The position numbers and the translations under genes were made by a program. Of a stretch of 64,000 bases of DNA, positions 38,167-48,106 are shown one piece after another (positions within the stretch are counted from its first letter, which is position 1; each line of letters starts with the position of its first letter). A model generated the notes under the pieces. It saw only the letters and a list, made by a program, of their open reading frames with translations, ran no database searches and had not been told where the DNA came from. This DNA is from Dyella sp. C9 (GTDB lineage: Bacteria > Pseudomonadota > Gammaproteobacteria > Xanthomonadales > Rhodanobacteraceae). The stretch covers positions 62,001 through 126,000 of the forward strand of contig NZ_QIRF01000008.1 in assembly GCF_003332825.1 (NCBI RefSeq), written 5' to 3'.

Positions 38167-39165
38167 TCAGCGCTGGTGGCAGCCGGTGCAGGAGAACGCG
38201 CTGCCCAGCATGATCGGGTTGGCGGGCTTCTGGCCGGGCACGCCAGGCGCATTGAACGCAACGACATTGGCCTGGGCGTCGCGGATGCGCTGTTCGAGCA
38301 CTTCGCGATAAGGCCACTGCGCATAGTCCGGTGAGCGCTGCGCCAGTGCGTAGATCTTGGTCGCCGTCTGCCAGTCTCCCGACTTGGTCAGCATGTCGCC
38401 CATGTTGAGCATGAAGCCTTCCTCGTTGTGCGGGGCCATGGCGGAGTTGAGGCAGGCGCGCGCATCGCGCGTGCCCGCACTGGCGCCGCGCATGGCCTGG
38501 CTGAAGCGGTCGAGGTCGGTGCCATGGCGATCGAGGCGGGTGTGCGCGCACACCTCGAGATCCTGCCATTGCAGTTCCAGCGCCTGCCTGAAGCCCTCGC
38601 TGTCGGCTGGCTGGTTGCTGGCCACGTAGCCGGCGGTGAACAGGTTGAAGGCGGGCCAGTCCTTGACCGCCTGCTGCATGACGGCCATGCCTTGCTGGCG
38701 CAAGGCGTCGTCGCGATCGAGCTGTGCTTCGGCCAGCATCGCGCTGGCGAGGAAACCGCGGAAACGTGCGTCGGCAGGGTCCAGCGCCGACGCCCGGGCG
38801 AAATACTTGCGGGCCAGCACCAGGTCGTCGGTGATGCTCGGCGGCGTGTGCTCCAGCCGGTTGCGCTCGGCGGCCCGCCACATGTGCAGCCAGCCCACGT
38901 GCGCCGCGGTCTGTGCATCTTGCGGGTTGCGCAGGTAGGCCGCGGTCTCGGCTTCGAGGGCTTGCTGCAGGTGCGCGTAGTCGCCGCGATGGAACGTGTC
39001 CAGGAACAGCTGGTCGGCTTGTACCGCCGCCGGCTGGCGCGGGGCGTCACCGCCCGCCTGCGCGACGGCCAGGCCCGCGACCAGGCAGCCGGTGATGGCC
39101 AGGGCGGCAATGAACGCCGTGGGAATGAACGGCTGCAGCGGTCGCAGCAGGGACGAGCGTTTCAT
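38167..39165 (-). CDS. Exported TPR-like protein ending in a haem-type CxxCH motif
   Basis: A 332-residue protein, not recognised by name. ATG 39165 has an AGGAG box 8 nt upstream. A signal anchor spans about 13-36 (FIPTAFIAALAITGCLVAGL); a cysteine there is not in a lipobox. The mature part is helical with tetratrico-like repeats (YFARASALDPADARF and similar), suggesting protein binding in the periplasm. The last residues are SCTGCHQR, which contain a CxxCH haem c attachment motif. A monohaem or metal-binding C-terminus is possible, though no distal ligand is obvious. It converges on icd. Confidence 0.75.
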   Translation of the reverse strand: MKRSSLLRPLQPFIPTAFIAALAITGCLVAGLAVAQAGGDAPRQPAAVQADQLFLDTFHRGDYAHLQQALEAETAAYLRNPQDAQTAAHVGWLHMWRAAERNRLEHTPPSITDDLVLARKYFARASALDPADARFRGFLASAMLAEAQLDRDDALRQQGMAVMQQAVKDWPAFNLFTAGYVASNQPADSEGFRQALELQWQDLEVCAHTRLDRHGTDLDRFSQAMRGASAGTRDARACLNSAMAPHNEEGFMLNMGDMLTKSGDWQTATKIYALAQRSPDYAQWPYREVLEQRIRDAQANVVAFNAPGVPGQKPANPIMLGSAFSCTGCHQR

Positions 39166-39369
39166 GGCGCACTCCTTGGCGGGGTTGGTGTGCAAAGCGT
39201 GCCCGCCAGGCGATGGCGCCGGCAGCGTGGCCTATCAGCCATCGCCACTGACAGCTGTCATGCACGAAGCCTAAGGGCCGAATGAACGCAAGGCGTCGAG
39301 GTGCGGTCGATACGGCGAGGGCTGGCGGATAATCCCGGTCCGATACGCTCACTGGCCATGGAGCTGCGC

Positions 39370-40422
39370 ATGCGTCCCACCCTGTTCGTCTGTCTGTTCG
39401 CCCTTGCCGGATTCACCCCAGCCTTCGCGCAGACCGCCGGGTCCGCGACGCCGGCGCCGCCGTCCACGGCGGCGGCGACCAACCTCGAAGCGGTGACGGT
39501 AAGCGGTGTGCAGCCGGGTCCGGGCCTGTGGAAGGTGAGCAAGGGTGACCACGTGATGTGGGTGCTCGGTACGCTGTCGCCGCTGCCCGACCACATGGAA
39601 TGGAAGACCGACGAAATCGAGCAGACCATCGCCGAATCGCAGGAGGTGCTGGGCCCGCCCTCGGTGGCGCTCAAGCCCAAGACCAACTTCTTCGGCAAGC
39701 TGTTCCTGCTCCCTTCGCTGGTGGGCGCGCGCAAGAACCCCGATGGCCAGACCCTGCAGCAGATGGTGCCCGCGCAGGACTATGCACGCTGGCTGGTGCT
39801 CAAGCAGCAGTACCTGGGCAATGACCGCAGCGTGGAAGACTGGCGCCCGATCTTTGCTGCGGTGGAGCTGTACGACAAGGCGATCAAGCGCCATGGCCTC
39901 ACCGGCTCGGGCGGCGTGAAGGATGCCGTGCGCGACCTGGCCAAGAAGCACAACGTGAAGTTCGAGACGGTCCGCTACACGCTGATGGTGGACGAGCCGC
40001 GCAACGCGGTGAAGACCTTCAAGTCCTCGCCCATGGACGACCGCGAATGCTTTGGCCGCACGCTGGATACGGTCGAGCGCGACCTCGGGCGCATCACCGA
40101 GCGCGCCAATGCCTGGGCCACCGGCGACATCGAGACCTTGCGCGGTCTGCCGATGAACGACCAGCGCGAGGCATGCATTTCCGCCGTGACCGAAGCGGGC
40201 TTCGCCAGGCAGCTAGGCTTCAGCGATGTGCAGCAGAAAGCGCAGTCGATGTGGATCGAGGCGGCCGAGCAGGCGTTGAACACCAATACGCAGACCTTCG
40301 CCATGCTGCCGATGGAAGACGTGCTTTCGCCCAAGGGCCTCATCGCGCAGCTGAAGGAAAAGGGTTATTCGGTGGAGGCGCCAGACGGCAGCGACGCCGA
40401 GGGTGTGGCGCCAGCGCAATAA
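39370..40422 (+). CDS. TraB/GumN-family protein
   Basis: A 350-residue exported protein of the TraB/GumN (PrgY-like) family, predicted to have a Tiki-like metal-dependent peptidase fold. It has a signal peptide (PTLFVCLFALAGFTPAFAQ). The N-terminal motif WVLGTLSPLPDHMEW stands where the family has GTIHxxP; here the histidine of that motif is replaced (GTLSPLP), so catalysis is doubtful. An internal repeat-like C-terminal part carries further family segments. ATG 39370 is preferred to ATG 39358 because GGAG lies 7 nt before it. Confidence 0.8.
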   Translation: MRPTLFVCLFALAGFTPAFAQTAGSATPAPPSTAAATNLEAVTVSGVQPGPGLWKVSKGDHVMWVLGTLSPLPDHMEWKTDEIEQTIAESQEVLGPPSVALKPKTNFFGKLFLLPSLVGARKNPDGQTLQQMVPAQDYARWLVLKQQYLGNDRSVEDWRPIFAAVELYDKAIKRHGLTGSGGVKDAVRDLAKKHNVKFETVRYTLMVDEPRNAVKTFKSSPMDDRECFGRTLDTVERDLGRITERANAWATGDIETLRGLPMNDQREACISAVTEAGFARQLGFSDVQQKAQSMWIEAAEQALNTNTQTFAMLPMEDVLSPKGLIAQLKEKGYSVEAPDGSDAEGVAPAQ

Positions 40423-40444
40423 CGCAGCCAAATCACCGCCCACC

Positions 40445-40643
40445 GGGCGCATTCGCACCCTGTGCGCGACCATGACGGCGACACCGCTGGTCAATCCTTC
40501 ACCGCCATGTCGTGTTGGCTTTGTAGATCAACCACCTGCGATACCTATCCACAGGCTTCTCCCGTGCGCATCCACATCGGCTGTGGAAAACAGCCTGGCC
40601 TACGCCTTCGCGACGTTTGATCGCGCACAGGGTGCGCTCCTGC
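40445..40643. repeat. 197-bp-type repeat element, single copy
   Basis: A solitary copy of the element found at 34964-35548. Left REP end decayed (GCATTCGCACCCTGTGCGCG), right end GCGCACAGGGTGCGCTCCTGC. The core has CTATCCACA and TGTGGAAAA; the first box is changed to TGTAGATCA. It fills the 293 bp between convergent genes. Confidence 0.8.
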
Positions 40644-40715
40644 AAATAGCGCGAGGGACGACAGGGCAGGGCGCCTGCCCAACGGCAACGCCCCGAACAT
40701 GGTCCAAACGGTGGC

Positions 40716-41663
<948 letters not shown>

Positions 41664-41793
41664 GGATGTGCTCCGCATGCGATGGGGGAGGGGTACGTTT
41701 ACATGCATACTCGAAACGCTGGTTTCGCGCGAGTATACGCGCCGCCGATGTGATGCCGAGGCGAGCGCGCCACCGTTACGGAGAGGACGTTCG

Positions 41794-43998
41794 ATGAAAG
41801 CCAAGGCAGTAACCGCACTGCGGTGCGCGATCGTGATGGGTATGTGCACGTGGGTGGGCGCATCGTTGGCGCAGCCCGCCGCGCAACCCTGGAGCAACGT
41901 CTCGCTTGCCCCCGACGCGCGGGCCAGGCTGTTGCTGGCGCAGCTGACGCAGGACGAGAAGTTCCAGCTGATCCGCAGCTATTACGGCGGCCCCGATCGT
42001 CCCGCCAACAACCCAGTGCCGAAGGGTTCGCTCGGTTCGGCCGGTTACGTGCCGGGCATACCACGGCTGGGCATTCCTGCGCTGCAGGAGAGTGATGCCG
42101 GCCTGGGCGTGGCCAGTTCCGATCGCATCCGCGCGGGCCATTACGCCACGCCGCTTCCGGCGGGGCCGGTGACCGCGGCCAGCTGGGATCCGCAAGTGGC
42201 GTTTCGCGGTGGCGCGATGATCGGCGGCGAGGCGCACAGCAATGGCTTCAACGTGCTGTTGGCCGGCGGCATCAACCTGATGCGCGAGCCGCGCAACGGT
42301 CGCAACTTCGAGTACGCCGGCGAGGATCCGCTGCTGGCCGGTGCCATCGTGGGCGCCGCGGTGGGCGGCGTGGAAAGCGCGCATGTGATCTCCACCATCA
42401 AGCATTACGCCCTGAACGACCAGGAGACCGCGCGCGACACCATCAACGTGGAGATCGGCGAGCAGGCCATGCGCGAGTCCGACCTGCTGGCGTTCGAGCT
42501 GGCCATCGAACGCGGCAAGCCAGGTTCGGTGATGTGTTCGTACAACAAGCTCAACGGCGACTGGGCCTGCGAGAACGATTACCTGCTGAACCAGGTACTC
42601 AAGCGCGACTGGCACTACCCCGGCTTCGTGATGTCCGACTGGGGCGGCACGCACAGCGCCGCCAAGGCGGTGAATGCCGGCCTCGACCAGGAGTCGGCCG
42701 GCGAGGTGTTCGACAAGCAGGTCTACTTCGATGCGCCGCTGCGCGACGCGCTGGCCAAGGGCGAGGTGAAGCAGGCGCGCGTCGATGACATGGTTCTGCG
42801 CATCCTGCGCAGCATGTTCGCCGCGGGCGTGTTCGAGCATCCCGCCCAGCCGTCGCCGATCGACGAGGTGGCCAACCTGGCCGTGGCGCGGCAGACGCTC
42901 GAAGCGGGCGCGGTGCTGCTGCGCAACCAGCAAGGCCTGTTGCCGTTGGACGTGGGCAAGCTGGGCTCGGTGGCGGTCATCGGTGCCCATGCGGACAAGG
43001 GTGTGCTCGCCGGTGGCGGCTCGTCGCTGGTCAGCGCCAAGGGTGGCAATGCGGTGCCCGGACTGGCGCCCGCCGGCTGGCCGGGCCCGGTGATGTATCA
43101 CCCGTATGCGCCGCTCAAGGCGCTGCGTGAAGCCGCACCCAAGGCCAATATCCAGTTTGCCGAGGGCAACGACGTGGCCGCTGCGGCTGCGTTGGCGGCG
43201 AAGTCGGACGTCGCCGTGGTGTTCGTGCAGAAGTGGGCCGCCGAATCGGTGGATGCCACCGACCTCTCGCTGCCCGATGCCCAGAATGCCCTGGTGGCGG
43301 CCGTGGCGAAGGCCAATCCGCGTACCGTGGTCGTGCTGGAAAACGGCGGCCCGGTGACCATGCCCTGGCTGGACCAGGTCGGCGCGGTGCTGGAGGTCTG
43401 GTATCCCGGCGGTGACGCCGGCCATGCCATCGCCGATCTGCTCACCGGCAAGGTGAACCCCTCGGGCCGCCTACCGCTGAGCTGGCCACGCGACGTCTCG
43501 CAATTGCCGCGTCCCGCGTTGCCGGGTGCCGGTGGCGGTACGCCTCCCGCTTCGGTCGACTATGGCATCGAAGGTGCCGACGTCGGTTATCGCTGGTACC
43601 AGTCGCGCGGCATCAAGCCGTTGTTCCCGTTTGGCTATGGCCTGTCCTACACGAGCTTCAGCCATGGCTCGCTCAAGGTGAGCGCGCAGGGCCACCAACT
43701 CGAGGCGACGCTCGAGCTCAGCAACACCGGTACCCGCGCGGGTGCCGAGGTGGCCCAGGTCTATGTGCAGTTGCCCGGCGCCAAGGCACGGCGGCTGGCG
43801 GCATTCACCAAGGTCAACCTGCAGCCGGGCGAGCATCGCCAGCTGACCATTCCGCTGGAACCGCGCCTGCTCGCCCATTTCGACACCACCACGCACCGCT
43901 GGGTCGTGCCGGGTGGCTCCTACAGCGTCGCCGAAGGCCACTCGTCCGCCGAACTGGGTACGCCGGTCGTCGTGCAACTCAAGCCGGGCGCGCTCTGA
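41794..43998 (+). CDS. Exported glycoside hydrolase family 3 (beta-glucosidase-like)
   Basis: A 734-residue GH3 enzyme with a signal peptide (about residues 1-28, ending GASLAQPA). The N-terminal barrel holds the nucleophile Asp282 in VMSDWGGTH, and IKHYALNDQE is the substrate-binding KH motif. An alpha/beta sandwich follows. The C-terminal fibronectin-III-like domain begins after PFGYGLSYTSF, near 610. It probably cleaves terminal beta-linked glucose or xylose from oligosaccharides in the periplasm or outside. Start from the GAGAGG box 8 nt before ATG 41794; the frame is open upstream. Confidence 0.93.
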   Translation: MKAKAVTALRCAIVMGMCTWVGASLAQPAAQPWSNVSLAPDARARLLLAQLTQDEKFQLIRSYYGGPDRPANNPVPKGSLGSAGYVPGIPRLGIPALQESDAGLGVASSDRIRAGHYATPLPAGPVTAASWDPQVAFRGGAMIGGEAHSNGFNVLLAGGINLMREPRNGRNFEYAGEDPLLAGAIVGAAVGGVESAHVISTIKHYALNDQETARDTINVEIGEQAMRESDLLAFELAIERGKPGSVMCSYNKLNGDWACENDYLLNQVLKRDWHYPGFVMSDWGGTHSAAKAVNAGLDQESAGEVFDKQVYFDAPLRDALAKGEVKQARVDDMVLRILRSMFAAGVFEHPAQPSPIDEVANLAVARQTLEAGAVLLRNQQGLLPLDVGKLGSVAVIGAHADKGVLAGGGSSLVSAKGGNAVPGLAPAGWPGPVMYHPYAPLKALREAAPKANIQFAEGNDVAAAAALAAKSDVAVVFVQKWAAESVDATDLSLPDAQNALVAAVAKANPRTVVVLENGGPVTMPWLDQVGAVLEVWYPGGDAGHAIADLLTGKVNPSGRLPLSWPRDVSQLPRPALPGAGGGTPPASVDYGIEGADVGYRWYQSRGIKPLFPFGYGLSYTSFSHGSLKVSAQGHQLEATLELSNTGTRAGAEVAQVYVQLPGAKARRLAAFTKVNLQPGEHRQLTIPLEPRLLAHFDTTTHRWVVPGGSYSVAEGHSSAELGTPVVVQLKPGAL

Positions 43999-44008
43999 AA
44001 CTCAGCTT

Positions 44009-44028
44009 CGCCGCCTTCATGGGCGGCG
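44009..44028. terminator. Weak hairpin between GH3 gene and a small convergent gene
   Basis: CGCCGCC/GGCGGCG, 7-bp stem and 6-nt loop, 11 nt past the GH3 stop and 26 nt from the end of the convergent small gene. No T-run on either strand. It could serve both transcripts. Confidence 0.4.
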
Positions 44029-44053
44029 ACCGCGCCTACCGCGGGGGCATGCT

Positions 44054-44248
44054 TCAGCCGCAACCGCCTTGCGCCGCCAGGCTGGGGACGGCGACCGCGT
44101 TGGCCAGCTGTTGCTCTGCCTTGGGTGCGGGTTGGCGCTTGCCCTTCGGCGGACGCCCCCGTTCCTCTTCGCCCGCCAGTCGACGGGCCAGTTCGAGGTC
44201 GGCGATGTGTCCATGCATGAACAGCAGGTTCGTGAAGAGCGAGCTCAT
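44054..44248 (-). CDS. Small hypothetical protein (64 aa)
   Basis: An unrecognised 64-residue protein supported by a strong GGGAGG ribosome site 6 nt before ATG 44248. The first 30 residues are likely helical (SSLFTNLLFMHGHIADLELARRL). A basic stretch, RGRPPKGKR, follows, reminiscent of an AT-hook-like or RNA/DNA-contact segment. The end is low complexity with a single cysteine in GGCG. It diverges from a LysR regulator gene (104 bp), which may control it. Confidence 0.6.
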   Translation of the reverse strand: MSSLFTNLLFMHGHIADLELARRLAGEEERGRPPKGKRQPAPKAEQQLANAVAVPSLAAQGGCG

Positions 44249-44352
44249 GAGATCCTCCCGTTGCCGCCTTGTCTAAGCGTGGCTTCAAGATAGGCGCCTC
44301 GCAGGGTGCGAAAAAGCGATATATTCGCAAGCCAGACTTGAGAGAAATTCAA

Positions 44353-45264
44353 ATGGCACGGGTGTCACTGGATCTCCTCCAGCAGTTCGTGCAGGTGGCC
44401 CGGCTGGGCAATCTGTCGCGCGCGGCCGAGCAGGCCAATCTCACCGTCAGCGCACTCAGCCACCAGGTTCGCCAGCTGGAGCAGCGGCTGGAGCGCAAGC
44501 TGTTCGAGCGCGGCCCGCGCGGCGTGCAACTCACGGCGGAAGGGCGCCGCCTGCTGGAAGCGGTGGGGCATCACTTCGAGGGCATCGATCGCGCCATGGC
44601 CGGCTTCCGCTGCCGGCGCGAGGACGTGCTCACGCTGAGCGCGATTCCCGGCGTGATGTCGAGCTGGCTGGTGCCGCGCCTGGCACGGCTGGTGGCGGCC
44701 CACCCGGAGCTGCAGCTCAACCTGCAGTCGAGCGTGGAGCTGGTGAACTTCGAGCGCGATCCAGTGGATGCCGCGGTGCGTTATGGACGCGGCCCGTGGC
44801 CGGGCCTGGTCACCGAGCGCCTGTTCGGCGAATGGATCGCGCCGGTGGCCTCGCCAGCCCTGCTCGCGCGCATGGGCGACGCCGATCCCAACGATCTCGG
44901 CCAGTGGCCGCTGCTCGGTGATCCCGGTGATCGCTGGCGCGACTGGTTTGCCGCTGCCGGTGGCCAGCCGCCGGGACGCTACGTGGCCCATTTCGACAAC
45001 ACCGATGCGCTGCAGCGCGGTGCCCTCGAAGGCATGGGCGTGGCGCTGGGGCGCATGGTGATGGCGCGACCGCTGGTGGAAGCGGGTTTGCTGAAGGTGC
45101 TGGGCGACCGCTACCAGCAGATTCCCGAAGCCTATTTCCTGGTGTATCCGGAACACGCGAAGGGTCACGCCGGACTGCGCACGTTCCGCGAATGGCTGCT
45201 GTGCGAGGCGGGCAAGTACGCCCAGGCCATGTCGTCGGCAACCAATGGCGAGGGCATGGCGTAA
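44353..45264 (+). CDS. LysR-family transcriptional regulator (GcvA-like)
   Basis: A 303-residue LysR protein. HTH at about 5-64 (LGNLSRAAEQANLTVSALSHQ carries the recognition helix, given in part). The effector domain contains VDAAVRYGRGPWPGL, typical of the GcvA/AmpR-like subgroup. ATG 44353 is preferred, with GAGAG 8 nt upstream; a longer frame from 44269 has no support. Its divergent neighbour is the 64-aa hypothetical gene, and a lipoprotein methyltransferase gene follows at 167 bp. Target unknown. Confidence 0.92.
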   Translation: MARVSLDLLQQFVQVARLGNLSRAAEQANLTVSALSHQVRQLEQRLERKLFERGPRGVQLTAEGRRLLEAVGHHFEGIDRAMAGFRCRREDVLTLSAIPGVMSSWLVPRLARLVAAHPELQLNLQSSVELVNFERDPVDAAVRYGRGPWPGLVTERLFGEWIAPVASPALLARMGDADPNDLGQWPLLGDPGDRWRDWFAAAGGQPPGRYVAHFDNTDALQRGALEGMGVALGRMVMARPLVEAGLLKVLGDRYQQIPEAYFLVYPEHAKGHAGLRTFREWLLCEAGKYAQAMSSATNGEGMA

Positions 45265-45431
45265 AACCTTCGCCGTGGGTGGTGAAAGGCCGGCTCCAGC
45301 GATTCGTGTTTTCCTGCCGTCGGACGAGCGCGAGCGCTTTGTCCATCCACCATTTGTATACGTAGTGGCCGGCAAGCTGCCCCCGCTATGCTTTATCCGT
45401 CTTGATTGATGTTACGTACCAGGGGTTTTCG

Positions 45432-46328
45432 ATGAATAGCCGTGTGATCCTGGGGCTGGCAGCGCTGCTGCTGGCCGCGTGTAGTGGTGGCACTGCGCCG
45501 GAGGCGCAGGCACAGGACCAGCCTGCGGGCGAGCTGGTGCCGCCGACCACCGCCAGCGATTTCACCGCGTCGCAGCTCGACCAGGTCATCGCCGGCAACT
45601 GGCGCTCGCCGGAAAACCGCGCCCGCGATGTCTATCGCCACCCCAAGGCCACGCTGCAGTTCTTCGGCATCCGTCCCGACCAGACGGTGGTCGAGATCAC
45701 CCCGGGCGGCGGCTGGTACAGCGAGATCCTCGCGCCGCTGCTGCAGGACAACGGCCATTACATCGCCGCCGTCGCCAAACCCTCGGGCGAAGGCGAGGCC
45801 AGCCGCAACCTCAGTGGCCTGCGCGCGAAGTTCGCGGCCGATCCTGCCCATTACGGCCAGGCGCAGGTGCTGGAGTTCGATCCCAAGGCGCCGTCGTTCG
45901 GCGCACCGGGTTCGGCCGACCTGGTGCTGACCTTCCGCAACGTGCACAACTGGGTCGAAGCGGATACCGCGCCGGCCATGTTCAAGGCGTTCTATGCCGT
46001 GTTGCGTCCGGGCGGCGTGCTGGGCGTGGAAGACCATCGCGCGGCCGACAACGCCACGCTCGATGCGGTGAAGGGCAGCGGCTACCTGCCGACCAGCTAC
46101 GTGGTGAAACTCGCCACCGATGCAGGCTTCAAGCTCGAGGAAAAGAGCGAGATCAACGCCAATCCGAAGGACACCAAGGATTACCCCAAGGGTGTCTGGA
46201 CGCTGCCGCCCACGCTCACCCTGGGTGACCAGGATCGCGCGAAGTACCTGGCCATTGGCGAATCGGACCGCATGACGCTGCGCTTCGTGAAGCCGGCGAC
46301 GCCCGCCGCTTCCGCGTCCACGCGCTGA
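45432..46328 (+). CDS. Predicted lipoprotein with a class I SAM-methyltransferase fold
   Basis: A 298-residue protein. The signal peptide ends in a lipobox LLAAC (Cys17), so it should be a lipid-anchored periplasmic or outer-membrane protein. The mature part has a methyltransferase-like fold: motif [33 protein letters not shown], and [14 protein letters not shown]. This matches the COG4798-type predicted methyltransferase family. SAM is not expected in the periplasm, so the enzyme may have lost methyl transfer or use another ligand. AGGGG precedes ATG 45432. It is followed after 32 bp by rluE. Confidence 0.85.
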   Translation: MNSRVILGLAALLLAACSGGTAPEAQAQDQPAGELVPPTTASDFTASQLDQVIAGNWRSPENRARDVYRHPKATLQFFGIRPDQTVVEITPGGGWYSEILAPLLQDNGHYIAAVAKPSGEGEASRNLSGLRAKFAADPAHYGQAQVLEFDPKAPSFGAPGSADLVLTFRNVHNWVEADTAPAMFKAFYAVLRPGGVLGVEDHRAADNATLDAVKGSGYLPTSYVVKLATDAGFKLEEKSEINANPKDTKDYPKGVWTLPPTLTLGDQDRAKYLAIGESDRMTLRFVKPATPAASASTR

Positions 46329-46360
46329 GTCGCCAGGATCACGCGCCCCCGCGGCGCGCG

Positions 46361-46909
46361 ATGGTGTTGCCCATGTTGCTTGCGCTCAACAAACCCTACG
46401 GCGTGCTTTGCCAGTTCAGCGATGCGGATGCTCGTCGCACGCTGGCCGAGTTCGTGCGTCAGAAAGATGTCTACCCGGCCGGCCGACTCGACCACGACAG
46501 CGAAGGCCTGTTGCTGCTCACCGACGACGGCCGGCTTGCCCACAAACTCACCGACCCGCGCCACAAGCAGCCCAAGACCTACCTGGTGCAGGTTGACGGG
46601 CAGGTCACCGACGAGGCCATCGCCGCGCTTCGCCGCGGCGTCATGCTCAACGACGGGCCGACCCTGCCGGCCGGTGCCGAACACGCCGCGGAACCGGACT
46701 GGCTGTGGCCACGCGACCCGCCGGTGCGTTTTCGCAAGCTCATCCCTACCAGTTGGATACGCATCACCTTGCGCGAGGGACGCAATCGCCAGGTGCGCCG
46801 CATGACGGCGGCGGTGGGTTTCCCCACCCTGCGCCTGATTCGCGAACGCATCGGCCCCTACGCGCTGGATGGGTTGGAACCGGGCGCTACGCGCATCATC
46901 ACCCCGTAG
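46361..46909 (+). CDS. rluE: 23S rRNA pseudouridine synthase RluE
   Basis: A 182-residue RsuA-family pseudouridine synthase, corresponding to E. coli RluE, which modifies U2457 of 23S rRNA. The catalytic aspartate is Asp44 in [35 protein letters not shown] is the conserved C-terminal motif. There is no S4 domain, as in RluE. The start is uncertain: ATG 46361 or ATG 46373 ([10 protein letters not shown]), neither with a good ribosome site. The TAG stop at 46907-46909 lies inside the GTAG tag of a REP element, so the C-terminus was set by repeat insertion. Confidence 0.93.
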   Translation: MVLPMLLALNKPYGVLCQFSDADARRTLAEFVRQKDVYPAGRLDHDSEGLLLLTDDGRLAHKLTDPRHKQPKTYLVQVDGQVTDEAIAALRRGVMLNDGPTLPAGAEHAAEPDWLWPRDPPVRFRKLIPTSWIRITLREGRNRQVRRMTAAVGFPTLRLIRERIGPYALDGLEPGATRIITP

Positions 46910-47102
46910 GAGCGCACCCTGTGCGCGACTATGGCGGCGACACCGTTGGTCAATCCTTCACCGTCATGTCGTGTTGGCTTTGTAGATCAACCACCTGCGA
47001 TACCTATCCACAGGCTTCTCCCGTGCGCATCCACATGGGCTGTGGAAAACGCGGGGATCGACGCACGCGCGGCGTGTGATCGCGCACAGGGTGCGCTCCT
47101 AC
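46906..47102. repeat. 197-bp repeat element, full copy (supplies the rluE stop codon)
   Basis: Starts GTAGGAGCGCACCCTGTGCG and ends GCGCACAGGGTGCGCTCCTAC, 197 bp long like the copies at 34964 and 35184. The core carries CTATCCACA and TGTGGAAAA; the first box is TGTAGATCA. Its GTAG overlaps the end of rluE. Confidence 0.85.
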
Positions 47103-47125
47103 AAGAAGCGCGGCACGCCCTCGCT

Positions 47126-47310
47126 GTAGGAGCGCACCCTGTGCGCGACCATGACGGCGATACCGCTGGTCAATCCTTCACCGCCATGTCGTGTTGGCGT
47201 TGTGGATCAACCACCTGGCGTACCTATCCACAGGCTTCTCCCGTGCACGTCTACAAACGCTGTGGAAAACGGCTTAGCGGGCGCTTTCGCGGCGCGTGAT
47301 CGCGCGCGCT
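47126..47310. repeat. 197-bp-type repeat element, copy with decayed right end
   Basis: Begins GTAGGAGCGCACCC exactly 220 bp after the previous copy, with the same 23-bp spacer type. The core has TGTGGATCA, CTATCCACA and TGTGGAAAA. The right REP is decayed (GATCGCGCGCGCTCG) and runs up to the end of tatD. Confidence 0.8.
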
Positions 47311-47317
47311 CGCCGGA

Positions 47318-48106
47318 TCAATCCAGGTTGAAGAACGCCTTGGCCGTGGCGGTGCTGTTGGCGGCGGTCACTTCCACCGGCTCGCCGCGGTCGCGCGCGA
47401 TTTCCTGGCAGATGTGGCGCAGGTACATCGGCTCGTTGCGGCGGTGCGAGGGCTGCGGGCGCACGGTGCGCGGCAGCAGGTAGGGCGCGTCGGTCTCGAT
47501 CATCAGGCGGTTGGTGGGGATTTCCTTCACCAGCTCGCGCAGGTGGGTGCCGCGGCGCTCGTCGCAGATCCAGCCGGTGATGCCGATATGGCAATCCAGC
47601 GCGAGGTAGTCGCGCAAAGCCTCGCCGGTATCGGTGAAGCAATGCACCACCGCGCCGGGAATCTTGTCGCGATAGCGGCGCAGCAGTGCGACGAAATCGT
47701 GGTGCGCGTCGCGCTGGTGCAGGAACAGCGGCTTCTGCACGTCCACCGCGATCTGCAGCTGGCGCTCGAATACGGCCAGCTGCACGTCGCGGGGCGAGTA
47801 GTTGCGGTTGTAGTCGAGCCCGGTTTCGCCGACGGCACGCATCTCCGTGTGGGTGGCCAGCGCGCGCAGCAGGGCGTCGGTGGCGTCGTCGTAGTCGATC
47901 GCATGGTGCGGATGCACGCCGGCGGTGGCGTACAGCACGCCAGGGTGGGCCTGGGCCAGCGCCAGCGCATGCGTGCTGCCGTCGGCCGAGGCGCCGGTCA
48001 CCACCAGTTGTGCCACCCCGTGGTCCTTCGCGCGCTGCATCACGGCGTCGAAGTCGTGATGGAACGATTCGTGGGTAAGGTTGGCACCGATGTCGATCAG
48101 CTGCAT
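47318..48106 (-). CDS. tatD: TatD-family metal-dependent DNase
   Basis: A 262-residue TIM-barrel hydrolase of the TatD family, with 3'-5' exonuclease activity on DNA/RNA in E. coli and a role in oxidative DNA damage repair. Metal ligands are visible: IDIGANLTHESF near the start (TatD has Asn in place of the first His of YcfH types), GETGLDYNR, FLHQRDAH, VVHCFTDT and ETDAPYLLPR. Start ATG 48106 fits the family start MxxIDIGxNL; the frame is open upstream. Complete. Confidence 0.93.
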   Translation of the reverse strand: MQLIDIGANLTHESFHHDFDAVMQRAKDHGVAQLVVTGASADGSTHALALAQAHPGVLYATAGVHPHHAIDYDDATDALLRALATHTEMRAVGETGLDYNRNYSPRDVQLAVFERQLQIAVDVQKPLFLHQRDAHHDFVALLRRYRDKIPGAVVHCFTDTGEALRDYLALDCHIGITGWICDERRGTHLRELVKEIPTNRLMIETDAPYLLPRTVRPQPSHRRNEPMYLRHICQEIARDRGEPVEVTAANSTATAKAFFNLD

